NCBI RefSeq assembly: GCF_039541915.1
Contig: NZ_BAABHD010000024.1
Location: 1-64,000, forward strand
Direction: 5' to 3'
Length of the DNA stretch: 64,000 bases
DNA from: Nibrella saemangeumensis
GTDB lineage: Bacteria > Bacteroidota > Bacteroidia > Cytophagales > Spirosomataceae
In this document: piece after piece, positions 17,304 to 26,089 of the stretch
Layout of the letters: every line of letters begins with the position of its first letter
How positions within the stretch are numbered: the stretch's first letter is position 1
Program-made: the position numbers and the translations under genes
The notes under the pieces: model-generated
Told to the model about the DNA's origin: nothing
The model's input: the letters and a program-made list of their open reading frames with translations, nothing else
The model's database searches: none

Positions 17304-18338
17304 ATGAAAACAGGACTTATCATTAAAGCTATGCTTGTTACGGGCTTAGCCACCGGAAATGCGTACGCTCAGGAGGCTCTTTTACTGACCAACTATACCT
17401 TCTCTGATCAAAGTCGGACCATAGGTAACGTAGTGCCGGCCGGCCCTGGCACTCAGCTTAGTAAAGTAAAACTGACAGGACCGTCAGCCAAATTCTTCTC
17501 CCTGAACGACCAGAACCAGCTGCAATTCCGGAAGGCCCCCGCCGGGGCCGACACCTGGTATGATGTGGGCCTGGAGTGGCGCACACCCGCCGGCAAAAAA
17601 AGTCAAACCTTCCGGGTAGTGAAGGATCAGTTTATCCACAACAAAGTAATTGCCCACCGGGGAGCCTGGAAACATACCGGCGCTGCGCAGAACTCGATTG
17701 GATCGCTCCAGCACGCTATCAAACTTGGCTGCATGGGAAGCGAATTCGACGTGCATATGTCGGCTGACTCGGTGCTGTTTGTCAATCATGACCCAGCTTA
17801 TCAGGGAACATTCATTGAGAAAACGGCCGCGAGCGCCCTGACCCAAATCAAACTAAGTAACGGCGAGCCGATGCCCACCGTTATAGCCTACCTGCAGGAG
17901 GGGATGAAGCAGAACCGGACCCGGCTGATTCTGGAAATAAAGACCTCGATCATCAGCAAGGAACGCTCACTGGCCCTGGCGCAAAAAGTGGTGGAGCTGG
18001 TCCGGCAGCAGAAAGCGCAGGCTTGGGTCGAGTACATTGCCTTTGACTACGATGTCTGCAAAAAAGTAAAATCGCTGGACCCTTACGCCAAGGTTGCTTA
18101 CCTGAACGGCGACAAAGCGCCCGAGCTACTCGCCCAGGACGGACTGGACGGACTGGATTACAACCATACCGTCCTGAAAAAGAACGAAAACTGGCTGGCT
18201 GAAGCCCGGCAGAAGCAGCTCTCCACAAATGTCTGGACGGTAAATGACCCAGCCGCCATGGACTGGTTTCTGGCCCAACAAGTTGATTTCATCACCACCG
18301 ACGAACCAGAAGCACTATTAGGAAAAGCGACGAACTGA
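17304..18338 (+). CDS. Glycerophosphodiester phosphodiesterase, secreted
   Basis: The 344-residue protein has a signal peptide (MKTGLIIKAMLVTGLATGNAYAQ) and an N-terminal beta-rich segment of about 90 residues. The GDPD TIM barrel follows, with VIAHRGAW (catalytic His-Arg), GSEFDVHMS (Glu and Asp metal ligands), FVNHDP, and the late NVWTVNDP and DFITTDEP motifs. The enzyme hydrolyses glycerophosphodiesters to glycerol 3-phosphate and an alcohol in the periplasm or outside. I chose ATG 17304 over the upstream GTG 17265 because the signal peptide begins there. A second GDPD lies in the convergent operon at 19957-21225. Confidence 0.9.
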   Translation: MKTGLIIKAMLVTGLATGNAYAQEALLLTNYTFSDQSRTIGNVVPAGPGTQLSKVKLTGPSAKFFSLNDQNQLQFRKAPAGADTWYDVGLEWRTPAGKKSQTFRVVKDQFIHNKVIAHRGAWKHTGAAQNSIGSLQHAIKLGCMGSEFDVHMSADSVLFVNHDPAYQGTFIEKTAASALTQIKLSNGEPMPTVIAYLQEGMKQNRTRLILEIKTSIISKERSLALAQKVVELVRQQKAQAWVEYIAFDYDVCKKVKSLDPYAKVAYLNGDKAPELLAQDGLDGLDYNHTVLKKNENWLAEARQKQLSTNVWTVNDPAAMDWFLAQQVDFITTDEPEALLGKATN

Positions 18339-18387
18339 CGTGCTGCTATCGTTAACCATTATAGCTGCGCCAGCAAGCCACGGGCGG

Positions 18388-19323
18388 TTACGTTATCGCA
18401 AAGGTATAACCGTCTTCAAAGCCCGAAAGATCTGCTTTGAGCCGGTGGGAGGTGATGAGTAACTGCTCATCATCGCGCCGGACGGTGAGGTAGTGAAAAT
18501 GGGGTTTGTACTCGGTAGCTTCGTCGGCCATACGGGAGGATGAGGTATTCAGCGGCTGGGTAAGCCCCCCCCCTCCCCCAATCACCAGAAAGTCTTTGTT
18601 CTCTACCCTAAAGCGCTCAAACGCATGAGCGTGGCCGGTAATAAACAACTTCGCCTTCTTCGACTTCAGGTACAGCGGCACAAACCGCTGCTGCACATTC
18701 TTTGAAGAACTGACTATACGGCTATTCGTATACGGCGCATGGTGGCAGGTTACGATAATTGATTTAATAGCCGTGTCGTTCTCCAGCGTCGTCAGCGCGG
18801 TGCCATACCAGACCTGCTGCTCAGCCTGCGCCGTAGGCGACATCACATTGAAATTGGAATTCAGCATGATCACGGCTACGGAGTCGGTTACGTGGTAGTA
18901 TCCGGTCGGTACATGCTCGGGAAAACGGCGCTGGAAGTTTAACATACCGCGTTTTGGGCGACCCATAACATCGTGATTCCCCAAAATGGCATGCACATCA
19001 ATGCCTCCTTTGCGGCACTCCGTCAGGAACTGATCGATCATCAGCCAGGTGCCTGCCTTATAACCAAGGGCTACAATATCGCCAAGCCAATATAAGGTTT
19101 TGGGTTTTCGGGAAACCACGTCCGTAAAAATGGCCGCTGTCGCTTTGGCATTATTATTTTTGCGTAAAAAAACCGCTTCAATCCACATAGGCGCCTGGGT
19201 ATCCGCAATAAACGCCATCTCCGCCCCCGTACTGTCTGTCTGCATAGCCTGTTTTCGTGGTATAACTGATTTTATGATGCTTTTGCTTACCAGTCTGTCC
19301 ACTTTTGAGCGAATTACCGCCAC
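18388..19323 (-). CDS. Calcineurin-like metallophosphoesterase
   Basis: The 311-residue protein carries the metallophosphoesterase motifs: FIADTQ near residue 38 (Asp), LYWLGDIVALG, AILGNHDVMG, VTCHHAPY and FITGHAHAFE. These form the two-metal site of this hydrolase superfamily. No convincing signal peptide is present with the GTG start at 19323; an internal ATG (MQTDSTGAEMAFIAD, residue 27) is possible. A run of Gly codons (VIGGGGGLTQ) is encoded by a long C/G tract near 18567-18583. Last gene of a four-gene minus-strand operon, with its GTG overlapping the stop of the preceding gene by 10 nt. Confidence 0.88.
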   Translation of the reverse strand: MAVIRSKVDRLVSKSIIKSVIPRKQAMQTDSTGAEMAFIADTQAPMWIEAVFLRKNNNAKATAAIFTDVVSRKPKTLYWLGDIVALGYKAGTWLMIDQFLTECRKGGIDVHAILGNHDVMGRPKRGMLNFQRRFPEHVPTGYYHVTDSVAVIMLNSNFNVMSPTAQAEQQVWYGTALTTLENDTAIKSIIVTCHHAPYTNSRIVSSSKNVQQRFVPLYLKSKKAKLFITGHAHAFERFRVENKDFLVIGGGGGLTQPLNTSSSRMADEATEYKPHFHYLTVRRDDEQLLITSHRLKADLSGFEDGYTFAIT

Positions 19324-19952
19324 CGGTAGGCCCGCCAGACCAGCTGTAGTTCCAGCGCAAAATTGGCATCATTGGTCTGGGTCGCGTCATGCCACTTCAC
19401 CTCAACGGCCACGCCCAGGTTGCGGGTTATGGGCTGCGTAAAGTGACCGGCCACCATCCAGCCCAGACTGAGAGCGTTGGCCCGGACCACCCCATTATAC
19501 CGCAGGGTCGAGTTGATCAGATACGCGCCGGTTCCGCCAAACAGGGCAAACCGGCGCGTAACCGGCATGGAGTATACTACCAGCAGGGGTATGGCCGATA
19601 CAAAGACCCGGCTGCGCCGGTCATCGGCCTGAGCGCTGTAGGCATACATTGGGGTCCAGCCGCTTTCTATCCCAACCCGCAGCCGATGGTCGGGATGCCA
19701 CATGAGCCGGACCGTAGCCGGCACCCCCATCCGGCGGGTACGTACCTGCTGAAGTCCATCGGCCACCTGAATCGGCGCCGAATAAAACGATACGCCCGAT
19801 CCGGTATAGACTACCAGTGCAAAGCGCTCCGTCTGCGGGCTGTCCGAGCGAACGGTATCCAGTTTCGGCAGGACCTGCGCGTGCGTCAGTCCACTGCCGA
19901 GCGTCAGCAGCGCACTTACGCCCCAACAGGCAAATCGATTCAGCTGGTTCAT
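19314..19952 (-). CDS. Putative small outer-membrane beta-barrel protein
   Basis: The 212-residue protein has a signal peptide (hydrophobic 11-22, THAQVLP) and then alternating-residue beta strands (RLRVGIESGWTPMYAYS, FALFGGTGAYLINSTLRYNG, LGVAVEVKWHDATQT) typical of eight-strand barrels. No family name can be given with certainty. It lies 4 bp after the GDPD lipoprotein gene and overlaps the metallophosphoesterase gene, so it is made from the same transcript. Confidence 0.75.
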   Translation of the reverse strand: MNQLNRFACWGVSALLTLGSGLTHAQVLPKLDTVRSDSPQTERFALVVYTGSGVSFYSAPIQVADGLQQVRTRRMGVPATVRLMWHPDHRLRVGIESGWTPMYAYSAQADDRRSRVFVSAIPLLVVYSMPVTRRFALFGGTGAYLINSTLRYNGVVRANALSLGWMVAGHFTQPITRNLGVAVEVKWHDATQTNDANFALELQLVWRAYRWR

Positions 19953-19956
19953 GTAA

Positions 19957-21225
19957 TTATTGGCCAGTATAGTGATAGTAGGCCAGTACCGACGGGTAGT
20001 TGGACAGAATTCCGTCGAAGCGGCCCTGAGTCATGTATTGTTCAATATAGACGGGATCGTCCAGCGTCCAGGTAAACACCCGGCGACCTTCGGCCTGCGC
20101 TGCCTGTACGGCCTCATTCTGGCGTCCCAGCGTCCAGCGGGGAGCCCACACCCTGGCATTTATCCGCCGAACCGTTTCGATGTCCAGTTCACAGAGGGCG
20201 GGGGCCGCCGGATCGGCCAACTGCTCATACATACGTACCGACTGCTCATCCGGCAGGCCGATTAGAATATCCAGCGTACGCCCCATTGCGGCTGCTTTCT
20301 GCCGGTACGTTTGCTGAATATCCCGTACTTTCTCCATGGATCCTTCAAACTTGGTATCCAGCCAGACCAGTTGCAGGGGCGTTTGGTTCAACACCGTTTC
20401 CAGCGCATCGGTCAGTGTCGGAATTCGTTCGCCGTGCATAAGCTGAACCATAGTGGCCAGTTGTGGGTAGGTATAATCGCTGACGCTGCCCACCAGGCCA
20501 CTTTTCTTCAGCAGCCGCAGGTTCAGCTGCGCATCGTGGTACAGCACCGGTACGCCATCTTTGGTCAGCCGGACATCAATTTCAACGCCGGTGGCGCCCA
20601 GCCTTGACGCCAGCCGGATCATCTCCACCGAATTTTCGGAGGCCGGCAGCAGATCGGAGGTGCGGCCGCCCCCCCGGTGCGCCAAGATCTGAAAAGGTTT
20701 GGTGCTTACTGGGCGCTGGTAGGTAAGCGTAACGCCAAAACCCGGCTGATCCGCTCCGTACCCGTACGTCCCCTGAAGGATAATGGGTGCCTGCGCAGTT
20801 ATGGGTAACCCGGCCAGGAGCCGGCTACCACCCCGATCGGCCGGAACGGTAAAACGGGCCGTGCCGGTATCGGTGTTCAGCAGCTTTCGCCAGTAGCCTT
20901 CAAAGAGCAGGGCGTTTCCTGCCCGGCGACCTTCCAGCACCAGAAAAATGGCCTCCTGTCCGGTAAATACCGACAAATAATGCGTGGTATCCCGTCCCTG
21001 CGCTTGGTATGTCCATTTCAGCGCCACCTGCCCGCCAAACAGGTCGGTGCCATCGCCTACCGCATAGACTCCCTCAACGGCGCTGAGCAGGGAGGCCGGC
21101 AGCGGGCGGGCCTCCGGACTGGTGAATTCCGGACTCATCAGCGCCGGCACGGGGACCATCTTCTCGTATTCTGACTGACAGCCCAGCAGCCAGACCAACA
21201 GGAATAAGTATCGGCCCGCTCTCAT
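19957..21225 (-). CDS. Glycerophosphodiester phosphodiesterase lipoprotein
   Basis: The 422-residue protein has a short lipoprotein signal (LFLLVWLLGC, Cys16). Residues about 45-170 form a beta-rich domain (VEGVYAVGDGTDLFGGQVALKW) that I do not recognise. The GDPD barrel follows: ILAHRGGG, GVEIDVRLTKDGVPVLYHD and late FTWTLDDP. It hydrolyses glycerophosphodiesters and is probably anchored in the outer membrane. Its start overlaps the stop of the upstream barrel-like gene by 4 nt (ATGA), which shows tight coupling. Confidence 0.9.
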   Translation of the reverse strand: MRAGRYLFLLVWLLGCQSEYEKMVPVPALMSPEFTSPEARPLPASLLSAVEGVYAVGDGTDLFGGQVALKWTYQAQGRDTTHYLSVFTGQEAIFLVLEGRRAGNALLFEGYWRKLLNTDTGTARFTVPADRGGSRLLAGLPITAQAPIILQGTYGYGADQPGFGVTLTYQRPVSTKPFQILAHRGGGRTSDLLPASENSVEMIRLASRLGATGVEIDVRLTKDGVPVLYHDAQLNLRLLKKSGLVGSVSDYTYPQLATMVQLMHGERIPTLTDALETVLNQTPLQLVWLDTKFEGSMEKVRDIQQTYRQKAAAMGRTLDILIGLPDEQSVRMYEQLADPAAPALCELDIETVRRINARVWAPRWTLGRQNEAVQAAQAEGRRVFTWTLDDPVYIEQYMTQGRFDGILSNYPSVLAYYHYTGQ

Positions 21226-21983
21226 AAATAAAACCCTATAAATAGTTCCGGGTAAAATAACCGCCGGTCAAACGTGACAAACAGCGACCAGAACTGCCAG
21301 TTGAAATTGGTATAGAGCGCCCGGAACCCCAGCAGCAGGTGTTTGCGACCATAAAAGGGTTGCTCCATGGCCATGGTCAGGCCCACGCCTTCGACCTGCA
21401 TCTGGTCGGTTCTGGTGGTAACCTGGCCTACTTTCGACCAGTTGTAGAGGTTCAGCATAACCTCCGCTTTCATCGTGAGCAGCAGCTCTGGGTCGACCTG
21501 ATACCCCAGCGATACATTGGGATAATTCAAAAACCCGAAGCTCTGGCTGTTAAACTGGCTCGACTTGAGCAGGCCGCCCCAGACCCCAAAATCGTCGCCG
21601 ATCGACAGGCTGATTCGCTCACTCACGGGCCGTGCATAGCGAGGGCCAATGGTCAGGTGGTTCTGCAGACCCTGAGCCGTGAGCCGGCTGGCGAGATAAA
21701 TATGCCTGGAAAGGCCCCGGAGCACGTTAAGATCGGCACGGGGGAACGAGTACTGGAATTCTTCGGTGACGGCACGGGGCGGTACGGTAAAGGCTACCCC
21801 CAGTGACCCCATCCATCGTCCTTTGCCCAGCGGATACGGAAAATACACAAAAGGCATATCGGGCCGGTCCATAACGGTGCGGGGCAGTCGTGGCCGGTGG
21901 CGCTGGGCCTGCACGGGCGGCAGAGCCGTCAGCAGGATAACAGTGAGGAAAAACAGCTTACTAAGCAGGCGGTGCAGTGACAT
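21222..21983 (-). CDS. Putative outer-membrane protein, first gene of the GDPD operon
   Basis: From ATG 21983 (MSLHRLLSKL) the protein has 253 residues with a signal peptide (FFLTVILLTALPPVQAQ). The mature part is rich in aromatic and alternating strands (LSLGYQVDPELLLTMKAEVML-like stretches) and ends FYPELFIGFYL, with a terminal hydrophobic/aromatic run common in outer-membrane barrels. An upstream ATG at 22010 adds nine residues without signal character. It leads an operon with GDPD, a second barrel-like protein and a metallophosphoesterase. The family is not recognised. Confidence 0.75.
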   Translation of the reverse strand: MSLHRLLSKLFFLTVILLTALPPVQAQRHRPRLPRTVMDRPDMPFVYFPYPLGKGRWMGSLGVAFTVPPRAVTEEFQYSFPRADLNVLRGLSRHIYLASRLTAQGLQNHLTIGPRYARPVSERISLSIGDDFGVWGGLLKSSQFNSQSFGFLNYPNVSLGYQVDPELLLTMKAEVMLNLYNWSKVGQVTTRTDQMQVEGVGLTMAMEQPFYGRKHLLLGFRALYTNFNWQFWSLFVTFDRRLFYPELFIGFYL

Positions 21984-22090
21984 GGTTGGTAGTTCATAAC
22001 ATGAGAGCAAGTGTAGTCGTAAACTAGCTGGCCGCCATAAATGTTAATACGTTCGGGGAAAGCTTATCCATCGACGGGTAACACCAGACA

Positions 22091-22136
22091 AAATAAAACC
22101 CACCAGCCACGCCCGCTGCATGGTATGGTGGGTTTT
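22091..22136 (-). terminator. Terminator of the Imm50-like gene
   Basis: An 11-bp perfect stem, AAAACCCACCA (22095-22105) with TGGTGGGTTTT (22126-22136), encloses a 20-nt loop. Read on the minus strand it ends in TTTTATTTTG and lies 15 bp after the stop of the gene at 22152. Confidence 0.8.
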
Positions 22137-22151
22137 GGTCTATCCGTACGC

Positions 22152-22577
22152 TCAGGCGGCCGTGGTGGCCTGCTGCATCCCGGTCACCGCCGAAATATAC
22201 AGCCACTTGAATTTCACGCTGAAGTTGACGATATCGCTGGTTGCCTGCAGCATCAGGTAGTTCTGCTTATCGTCTATTTTGATGTTGATTCGTTCCGACG
22301 GGCCGAACGCAGTCAGGCCGGTGCTCAGCACACCCACCAGCCGCAGGGTCACCTGCACCGTGTTATACTCCCGGTCGGCCCATTTGCCGGGCGGATTTTG
22401 GGGGTAGTTCGGCAGGTTTACCGTCAGCAATACATCGGTATACTCATTGAATACGTAAGCCACTTTGTGCAGGGTTACCCCCTCCAGCGACGGAGTTTCA
22501 TCCCTAAACACATCCTTCATGACTTCCGGATTCTTCGCTAATTGGTGCCACATAGCTTCGCTGATTTGTTGATGCAA
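22152..22577 (-). CDS. Immunity protein 50-like (Imm50), orphan
   Basis: The 141-residue protein resembles Imm50-type immunity proteins: an N-terminal helix (MWHQLAKNPEVMKDVF), TPSLEGVTLHKV, LLTVNLPNYPQNPPGKW and YNTVQVTLRLVGV. Such proteins neutralise contact-dependent or polymorphic toxins in the producing cell. No toxin, secretion or recombination gene adjoins it, so it may protect against toxins from neighbouring cells, or have been co-opted. It is transcribed alone with its own terminator. The assignment rests on remembered motif resemblance. Confidence 0.72.
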   Translation of the reverse strand: MHQQISEAMWHQLAKNPEVMKDVFRDETPSLEGVTLHKVAYVFNEYTDVLLTVNLPNYPQNPPGKWADREYNTVQVTLRLVGVLSTGLTAFGPSERINIKIDDKQNYLMLQATSDIVNFSVKFKWLYISAVTGMQQATTAA

Positions 22578-22917
22578 ACTTGTATTGTATTGTGTAATAA
22601 TTAATTACACCCCAAATTGTTGTGAGCTGGCTCCGGCGGAGAAAATGGCGGAAGTTTGATTTAAAAGTCATTTTCCGGATAAGTAAAGGCCTTTGTCGGA
22701 GATTGACACTTTTTTGAAAGGACGATGTTGCCGTTAACGGTTCGTTTTCCCTGACTAGAACCTTAGTTTCTTCCCGAAATTTTTTTCGTACTATTTAGCG
22801 AGTCCGGCCTCAAACTGATTCAACGGAAACAAAAAAGCCGCCGGTTCAGCATTGCGTCTGAACCGGCGGCTTCTCCTGTTGCACCAGCTAACTACTTAAT
22901 CAATAACATGGTCAACT
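22578..22917. other. Intergenic region between Imm50-like gene and RND operon
   Basis: No gene is visible. The part near 22578-22620 is AT-rich and probably holds the Imm50-like promoter, although no full TTG-N19-TAnnTTTG match stands out. The terminator of the RND operon occupies 22831-22872. Confidence 0.5.
22831..22872 (-). terminator. Terminator of the RND efflux operon
   Basis: A 15-bp stem, AAGCCGCCGGTTCAG (22835-22849) with CTGAACCGGCGGCTT (22858-22872), has an 8-nt loop. Read on the minus strand it is followed by a T6 run. It lies 45 bp after the RND gene stop. Confidence 0.92.
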
Positions 22918-25900
22918 TTACACGTTTGGCTCCTCCACCGGTCGCTCTTCGGTACGGGGTGTTTGCCCGTTGGCCGGAACGGTAGCCGGTTGAACTTCCT
23001 CTTCATATATCGTATCAGGCTTGCGGTAACGCGACATAAACGAGTACATGGCCGGAATCACGTAGAGCGTCAGGATCAGCGAGAACATGATACCGCCCAC
23101 GATAACGATACCCAGCGGAATGCGGCTCTTGGCGGCCGCTCCCAAACCCAGAGCAATCGGCAACGCACCGAAGGCCGTTACGAGACTCGTCATCAGGATC
23201 GGGCGAAGGCGCAGGGCCGATGCCTCCACCACCGCTTCAATCTTGTTCAGGCCTTCTTTCCGCTTTTCGTTGGCAAACTCCACGATCAGGATACCGTTTT
23301 TGGTTACCAGACCGATGAGCATGATGATACCAATCTGCGAGAAAATATTCAGCGTCTGGTTGAACAGCCACAGGGAGAACACCGCACCGGCAATAGCCAG
23401 GGGCACCGTCAGCATGATGATGAGCGGATCGGTAAAGCTTTCAAATTGGGCCGCCAGAATCAGGTAGATCAACACTAGGGCCAGCACAAAGGCAAATAGC
23501 GTATTGGACGAACTCTCGGCGTAGTCACGCGAAGGGCCCGACAGCGCGGTCTGGAAGGTATCGTCCAGCGTTCGGGCGGCAATGGCCCGCATGGCTTCTA
23601 CCCCATCGCCTATGGTTTTTCCCGGTGCCAGACCCGCCGATACTGTAGCTGATTTAAACCGGTTGAAGTGGTACACCTGGGGTGGTCCGGATACTTCCTG
23701 CAACTGCACCAGGTTGTCGAGCTGCACCAGCCTACCGTCATTGCTGCGGACGTAGAAGGACTGAAGGTCGAGGGGTTCGTCGCGACTTTCCCGGTCTACC
23801 TGACCAATGACCTGGTATTGCTTTCCGTTCATCAGGAAGTAAGCCAGCCGGCGGTTACTAAGCGCCATTTGCAGCGTTTGCGCCACATCCTGCACCGACA
23901 CGCCCAGGTTAGTAGCCTTTTCGCGGTCGATGGTAATGTTCAGTTCCGGTTTATTGAATTTCAAATCCGTATCTACACCCTGGAACGTAGGATCTTTCTG
24001 CGCTTCTTCCATGAACTTGGGCAGGCGCTCCTCCAGCTTCTGAAAGTTCAGGTTCTGAATCACGAACTGTACGGGCAAACCGCCACCCCGTCCAACCTGA
24101 ATAGTCTGCTCCTGCACCGGGATCATCCGGGCGTCGCTGAACTTCTTCAGGTTTTTGTTCAGGTAATCGACAATTTCCTGCTGCGAGCGCGTTCGGTCTT
24201 TGGCGTCTTTCAAGTTTATAAACGCGAAACCGCTGTTGACCGCACCCGAACCGCCACCGCCACCGATCACGTTGAACGTCAGCGTCGCTTCAGGAATGGA
24301 ATCCAGGATAAACTGGGTTACCTGGCTCGAAATGCGGCTCATGGCCTCAAAGCTGGTACCTTCTGGTGCCGTGATCGGAATCCGGATACGCCCCCGGTCC
24401 TCCAGCGGAGCCAGCTCCGACTTCAGGTTGGTACCGATGAAGTAGATCAGCGCCAGACAGGCCGCTATAATGCCGAACGCCCACCGGCGCTGTTTCATAA
24501 AACCGCTTAGCGACGACCGGTATGAATTATCGAGCCACTGAAAAAACGGTTCGGTTTTCTCGTAGAACCACGAATGCTGATGATAATGAACACCATCCTT
24601 ATCTTTGCGCTTGCGGGTCAATTTTACACTCAGCACCGGCGTCAGGGTCAGGGAGACAAAGGCCGAAATCAACACGGCACCCGCGACCACAATACCAAAC
24701 TCCCGGAACAGGCGACCGACAAAGCCTTCGAGGAAGATAATCGGCAGGAATACGATGGCGAGCGTCACGGAGGTAGCAATTACGGCGAAGAAAATCTCTT
24801 CGGATCCTTCCTTGGCCGCTTTGCGCGGGTCCATGCCGTCCTCAATCTTCTTATAAATGTTCTCCGTCACCACAATCCCGTCGTCCACTACCAGACCCGT
24901 TGCCAGCACGATACCTAGCAGGGTAAGCACGTTGATACTGAAATCGGCGACGTACATAATGAAGAACGCGCCGATCAGCGACACGGGAATATCGATCAGC
25001 GGACGAACTGAAATGAGCCAGTCGCGGAAGAACAGGTAGATGACCAAAACCACCAGCACAAAGGCAATGATCAGGGTCTCGACCACTTCTTCAATCGACA
25101 TCCGGATAAACTTACTGCGGTCGGTGCCGACTTCCATGACTATATCGGGCGGCAACTCGCGCTTAATATCGTCAAGTCGCTTGTAGAACTCATCGGCAAT
25201 GTCGACGTAGTTGGCACCGGGCTGCGGCACCAGCACCATAATAACTCCCTGGGCGTTGTTCTGCCGGGCCGACGTTTCTTCGTTTTCCGGCCCCAGTACG
25301 GCATACCCAACATCCCGAAAACGGATGATCTGGCTGTTGGTCTGCTGGATGATCAGGTTATTAAAGTCCTCTTCGGTCTTGAGCCGGCCAATGGCTTTCA
25401 CCGTAAGCTCCGTATTGTTGCCGTAGATCTTACCGCCGGGCAGTTCTACGTTCTGACGGTTCAGGGCGTTTTGCACATCCTGGGTGGTCAGCTTGTACGC
25501 GGATAATTTCAGCGGATCGATCCACAGACGCATGGCGTAGCGCTTCAAACCAAAGATGTTGACCTGGCTAACGCCGGGAATGGTCTGTAACCGCTCCTGA
25601 AGCACGTTTTCGGCGTAATCCGACAACTGCATCGGGTTACGGGTGGTACTCTGCACCGGCATAAAGATGATCGGCTCCGAGTTGGCATCTGCTTTGGAAA
25701 CCACCGGGGGCGCATCAATATCCTGCGGCAGCTGCCGCTGGGCCTGCGACACCTTGTCCCGTACGTCGTTGGCAGCCCGTTCAAGGTCGGCCCCCAGTTC
25801 AAATTCAACGGTAATGTTGCTCGACCCCAGCGAACTGGTGGATGAAATGTTCCGGATACCCTCGATGCTGTTCAGCGACTTTTCGAGCGGTTCGGTTATC

Positions 25901-26085
25901 TGTGATTCAATAATATCCGGATTGGCACCGGCATACGATGTACGCACTGAGATAATCGGCGGGTCGATAGCCGGGTATTCGCGGACACCCAGGAAGGTAT
26001 AGCCGATGACACCGAACAGCACGATGACAATCGACATAACCATGGCCATCACCGGCCTGCGTAAACTAAGCGATGGTAGACTCAT
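22918..26085 (-). CDS. RND efflux transporter permease, HAE1/AcrB-type
   Basis: The 1055-residue protein has the full RND layout: TM1 at residues 11-30, a large periplasmic porter domain (32-330), a TM2-6 bundle, a second porter domain (about 560-860) and a TM8-12 bundle. TM4 carries GIVLATGLVVDDGIVV with the Asp pair of the proton relay; TM10 has the matching GLVTKNGILIVEFAN Lys. It would export hydrophobic compounds or drugs using the proton gradient. The adaptor gene lies 4 bp upstream; no TolC-type outer-membrane factor is present in the window. Confidence 0.95.
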   Translation of the reverse strand: MSLPSLSLRRPVMAMVMSIVIVLFGVIGYTFLGVREYPAIDPPIISVRTSYAGANPDIIESQITEPLEKSLNSIEGIRNISSTSSLGSSNITVEFELGADLERAANDVRDKVSQAQRQLPQDIDAPPVVSKADANSEPIIFMPVQSTTRNPMQLSDYAENVLQERLQTIPGVSQVNIFGLKRYAMRLWIDPLKLSAYKLTTQDVQNALNRQNVELPGGKIYGNNTELTVKAIGRLKTEEDFNNLIIQQTNSQIIRFRDVGYAVLGPENEETSARQNNAQGVIMVLVPQPGANYVDIADEFYKRLDDIKRELPPDIVMEVGTDRSKFIRMSIEEVVETLIIAFVLVVLVIYLFFRDWLISVRPLIDIPVSLIGAFFIMYVADFSINVLTLLGIVLATGLVVDDGIVVTENIYKKIEDGMDPRKAAKEGSEEIFFAVIATSVTLAIVFLPIIFLEGFVGRLFREFGIVVAGAVLISAFVSLTLTPVLSVKLTRKRKDKDGVHYHQHSWFYEKTEPFFQWLDNSYRSSLSGFMKQRRWAFGIIAACLALIYFIGTNLKSELAPLEDRGRIRIPITAPEGTSFEAMSRISSQVTQFILDSIPEATLTFNVIGGGGGSGAVNSGFAFINLKDAKDRTRSQQEIVDYLNKNLKKFSDARMIPVQEQTIQVGRGGGLPVQFVIQNLNFQKLEERLPKFMEEAQKDPTFQGVDTDLKFNKPELNITIDREKATNLGVSVQDVAQTLQMALSNRRLAYFLMNGKQYQVIGQVDRESRDEPLDLQSFYVRSNDGRLVQLDNLVQLQEVSGPPQVYHFNRFKSATVSAGLAPGKTIGDGVEAMRAIAARTLDDTFQTALSGPSRDYAESSSNTLFAFVLALVLIYLILAAQFESFTDPLIIMLTVPLAIAGAVFSLWLFNQTLNIFSQIGIIMLIGLVTKNGILIVEFANEKRKEGLNKIEAVVEASALRLRPILMTSLVTAFGALPIALGLGAAAKSRIPLGIVIVGGIMFSLILTLYVIPAMYSFMSRYRKPDTIYEEEVQPATVPANGQTPRTEERPVEEPNV

Positions 26086-26089
26086 TGAA

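Noticed and set aside
18560..18590. Homopolymer tract in the metallophosphoesterase as a phase-variable switch
   Set aside because: It encodes a Gly run in the intact frame, and nothing shows slippage; variation across strains would be needed.
22963..24510. Several long plus-strand ORFs opposite the RND pump
   Set aside because: They are shadows of a strongly conserved transporter gene and have no recognisable product.
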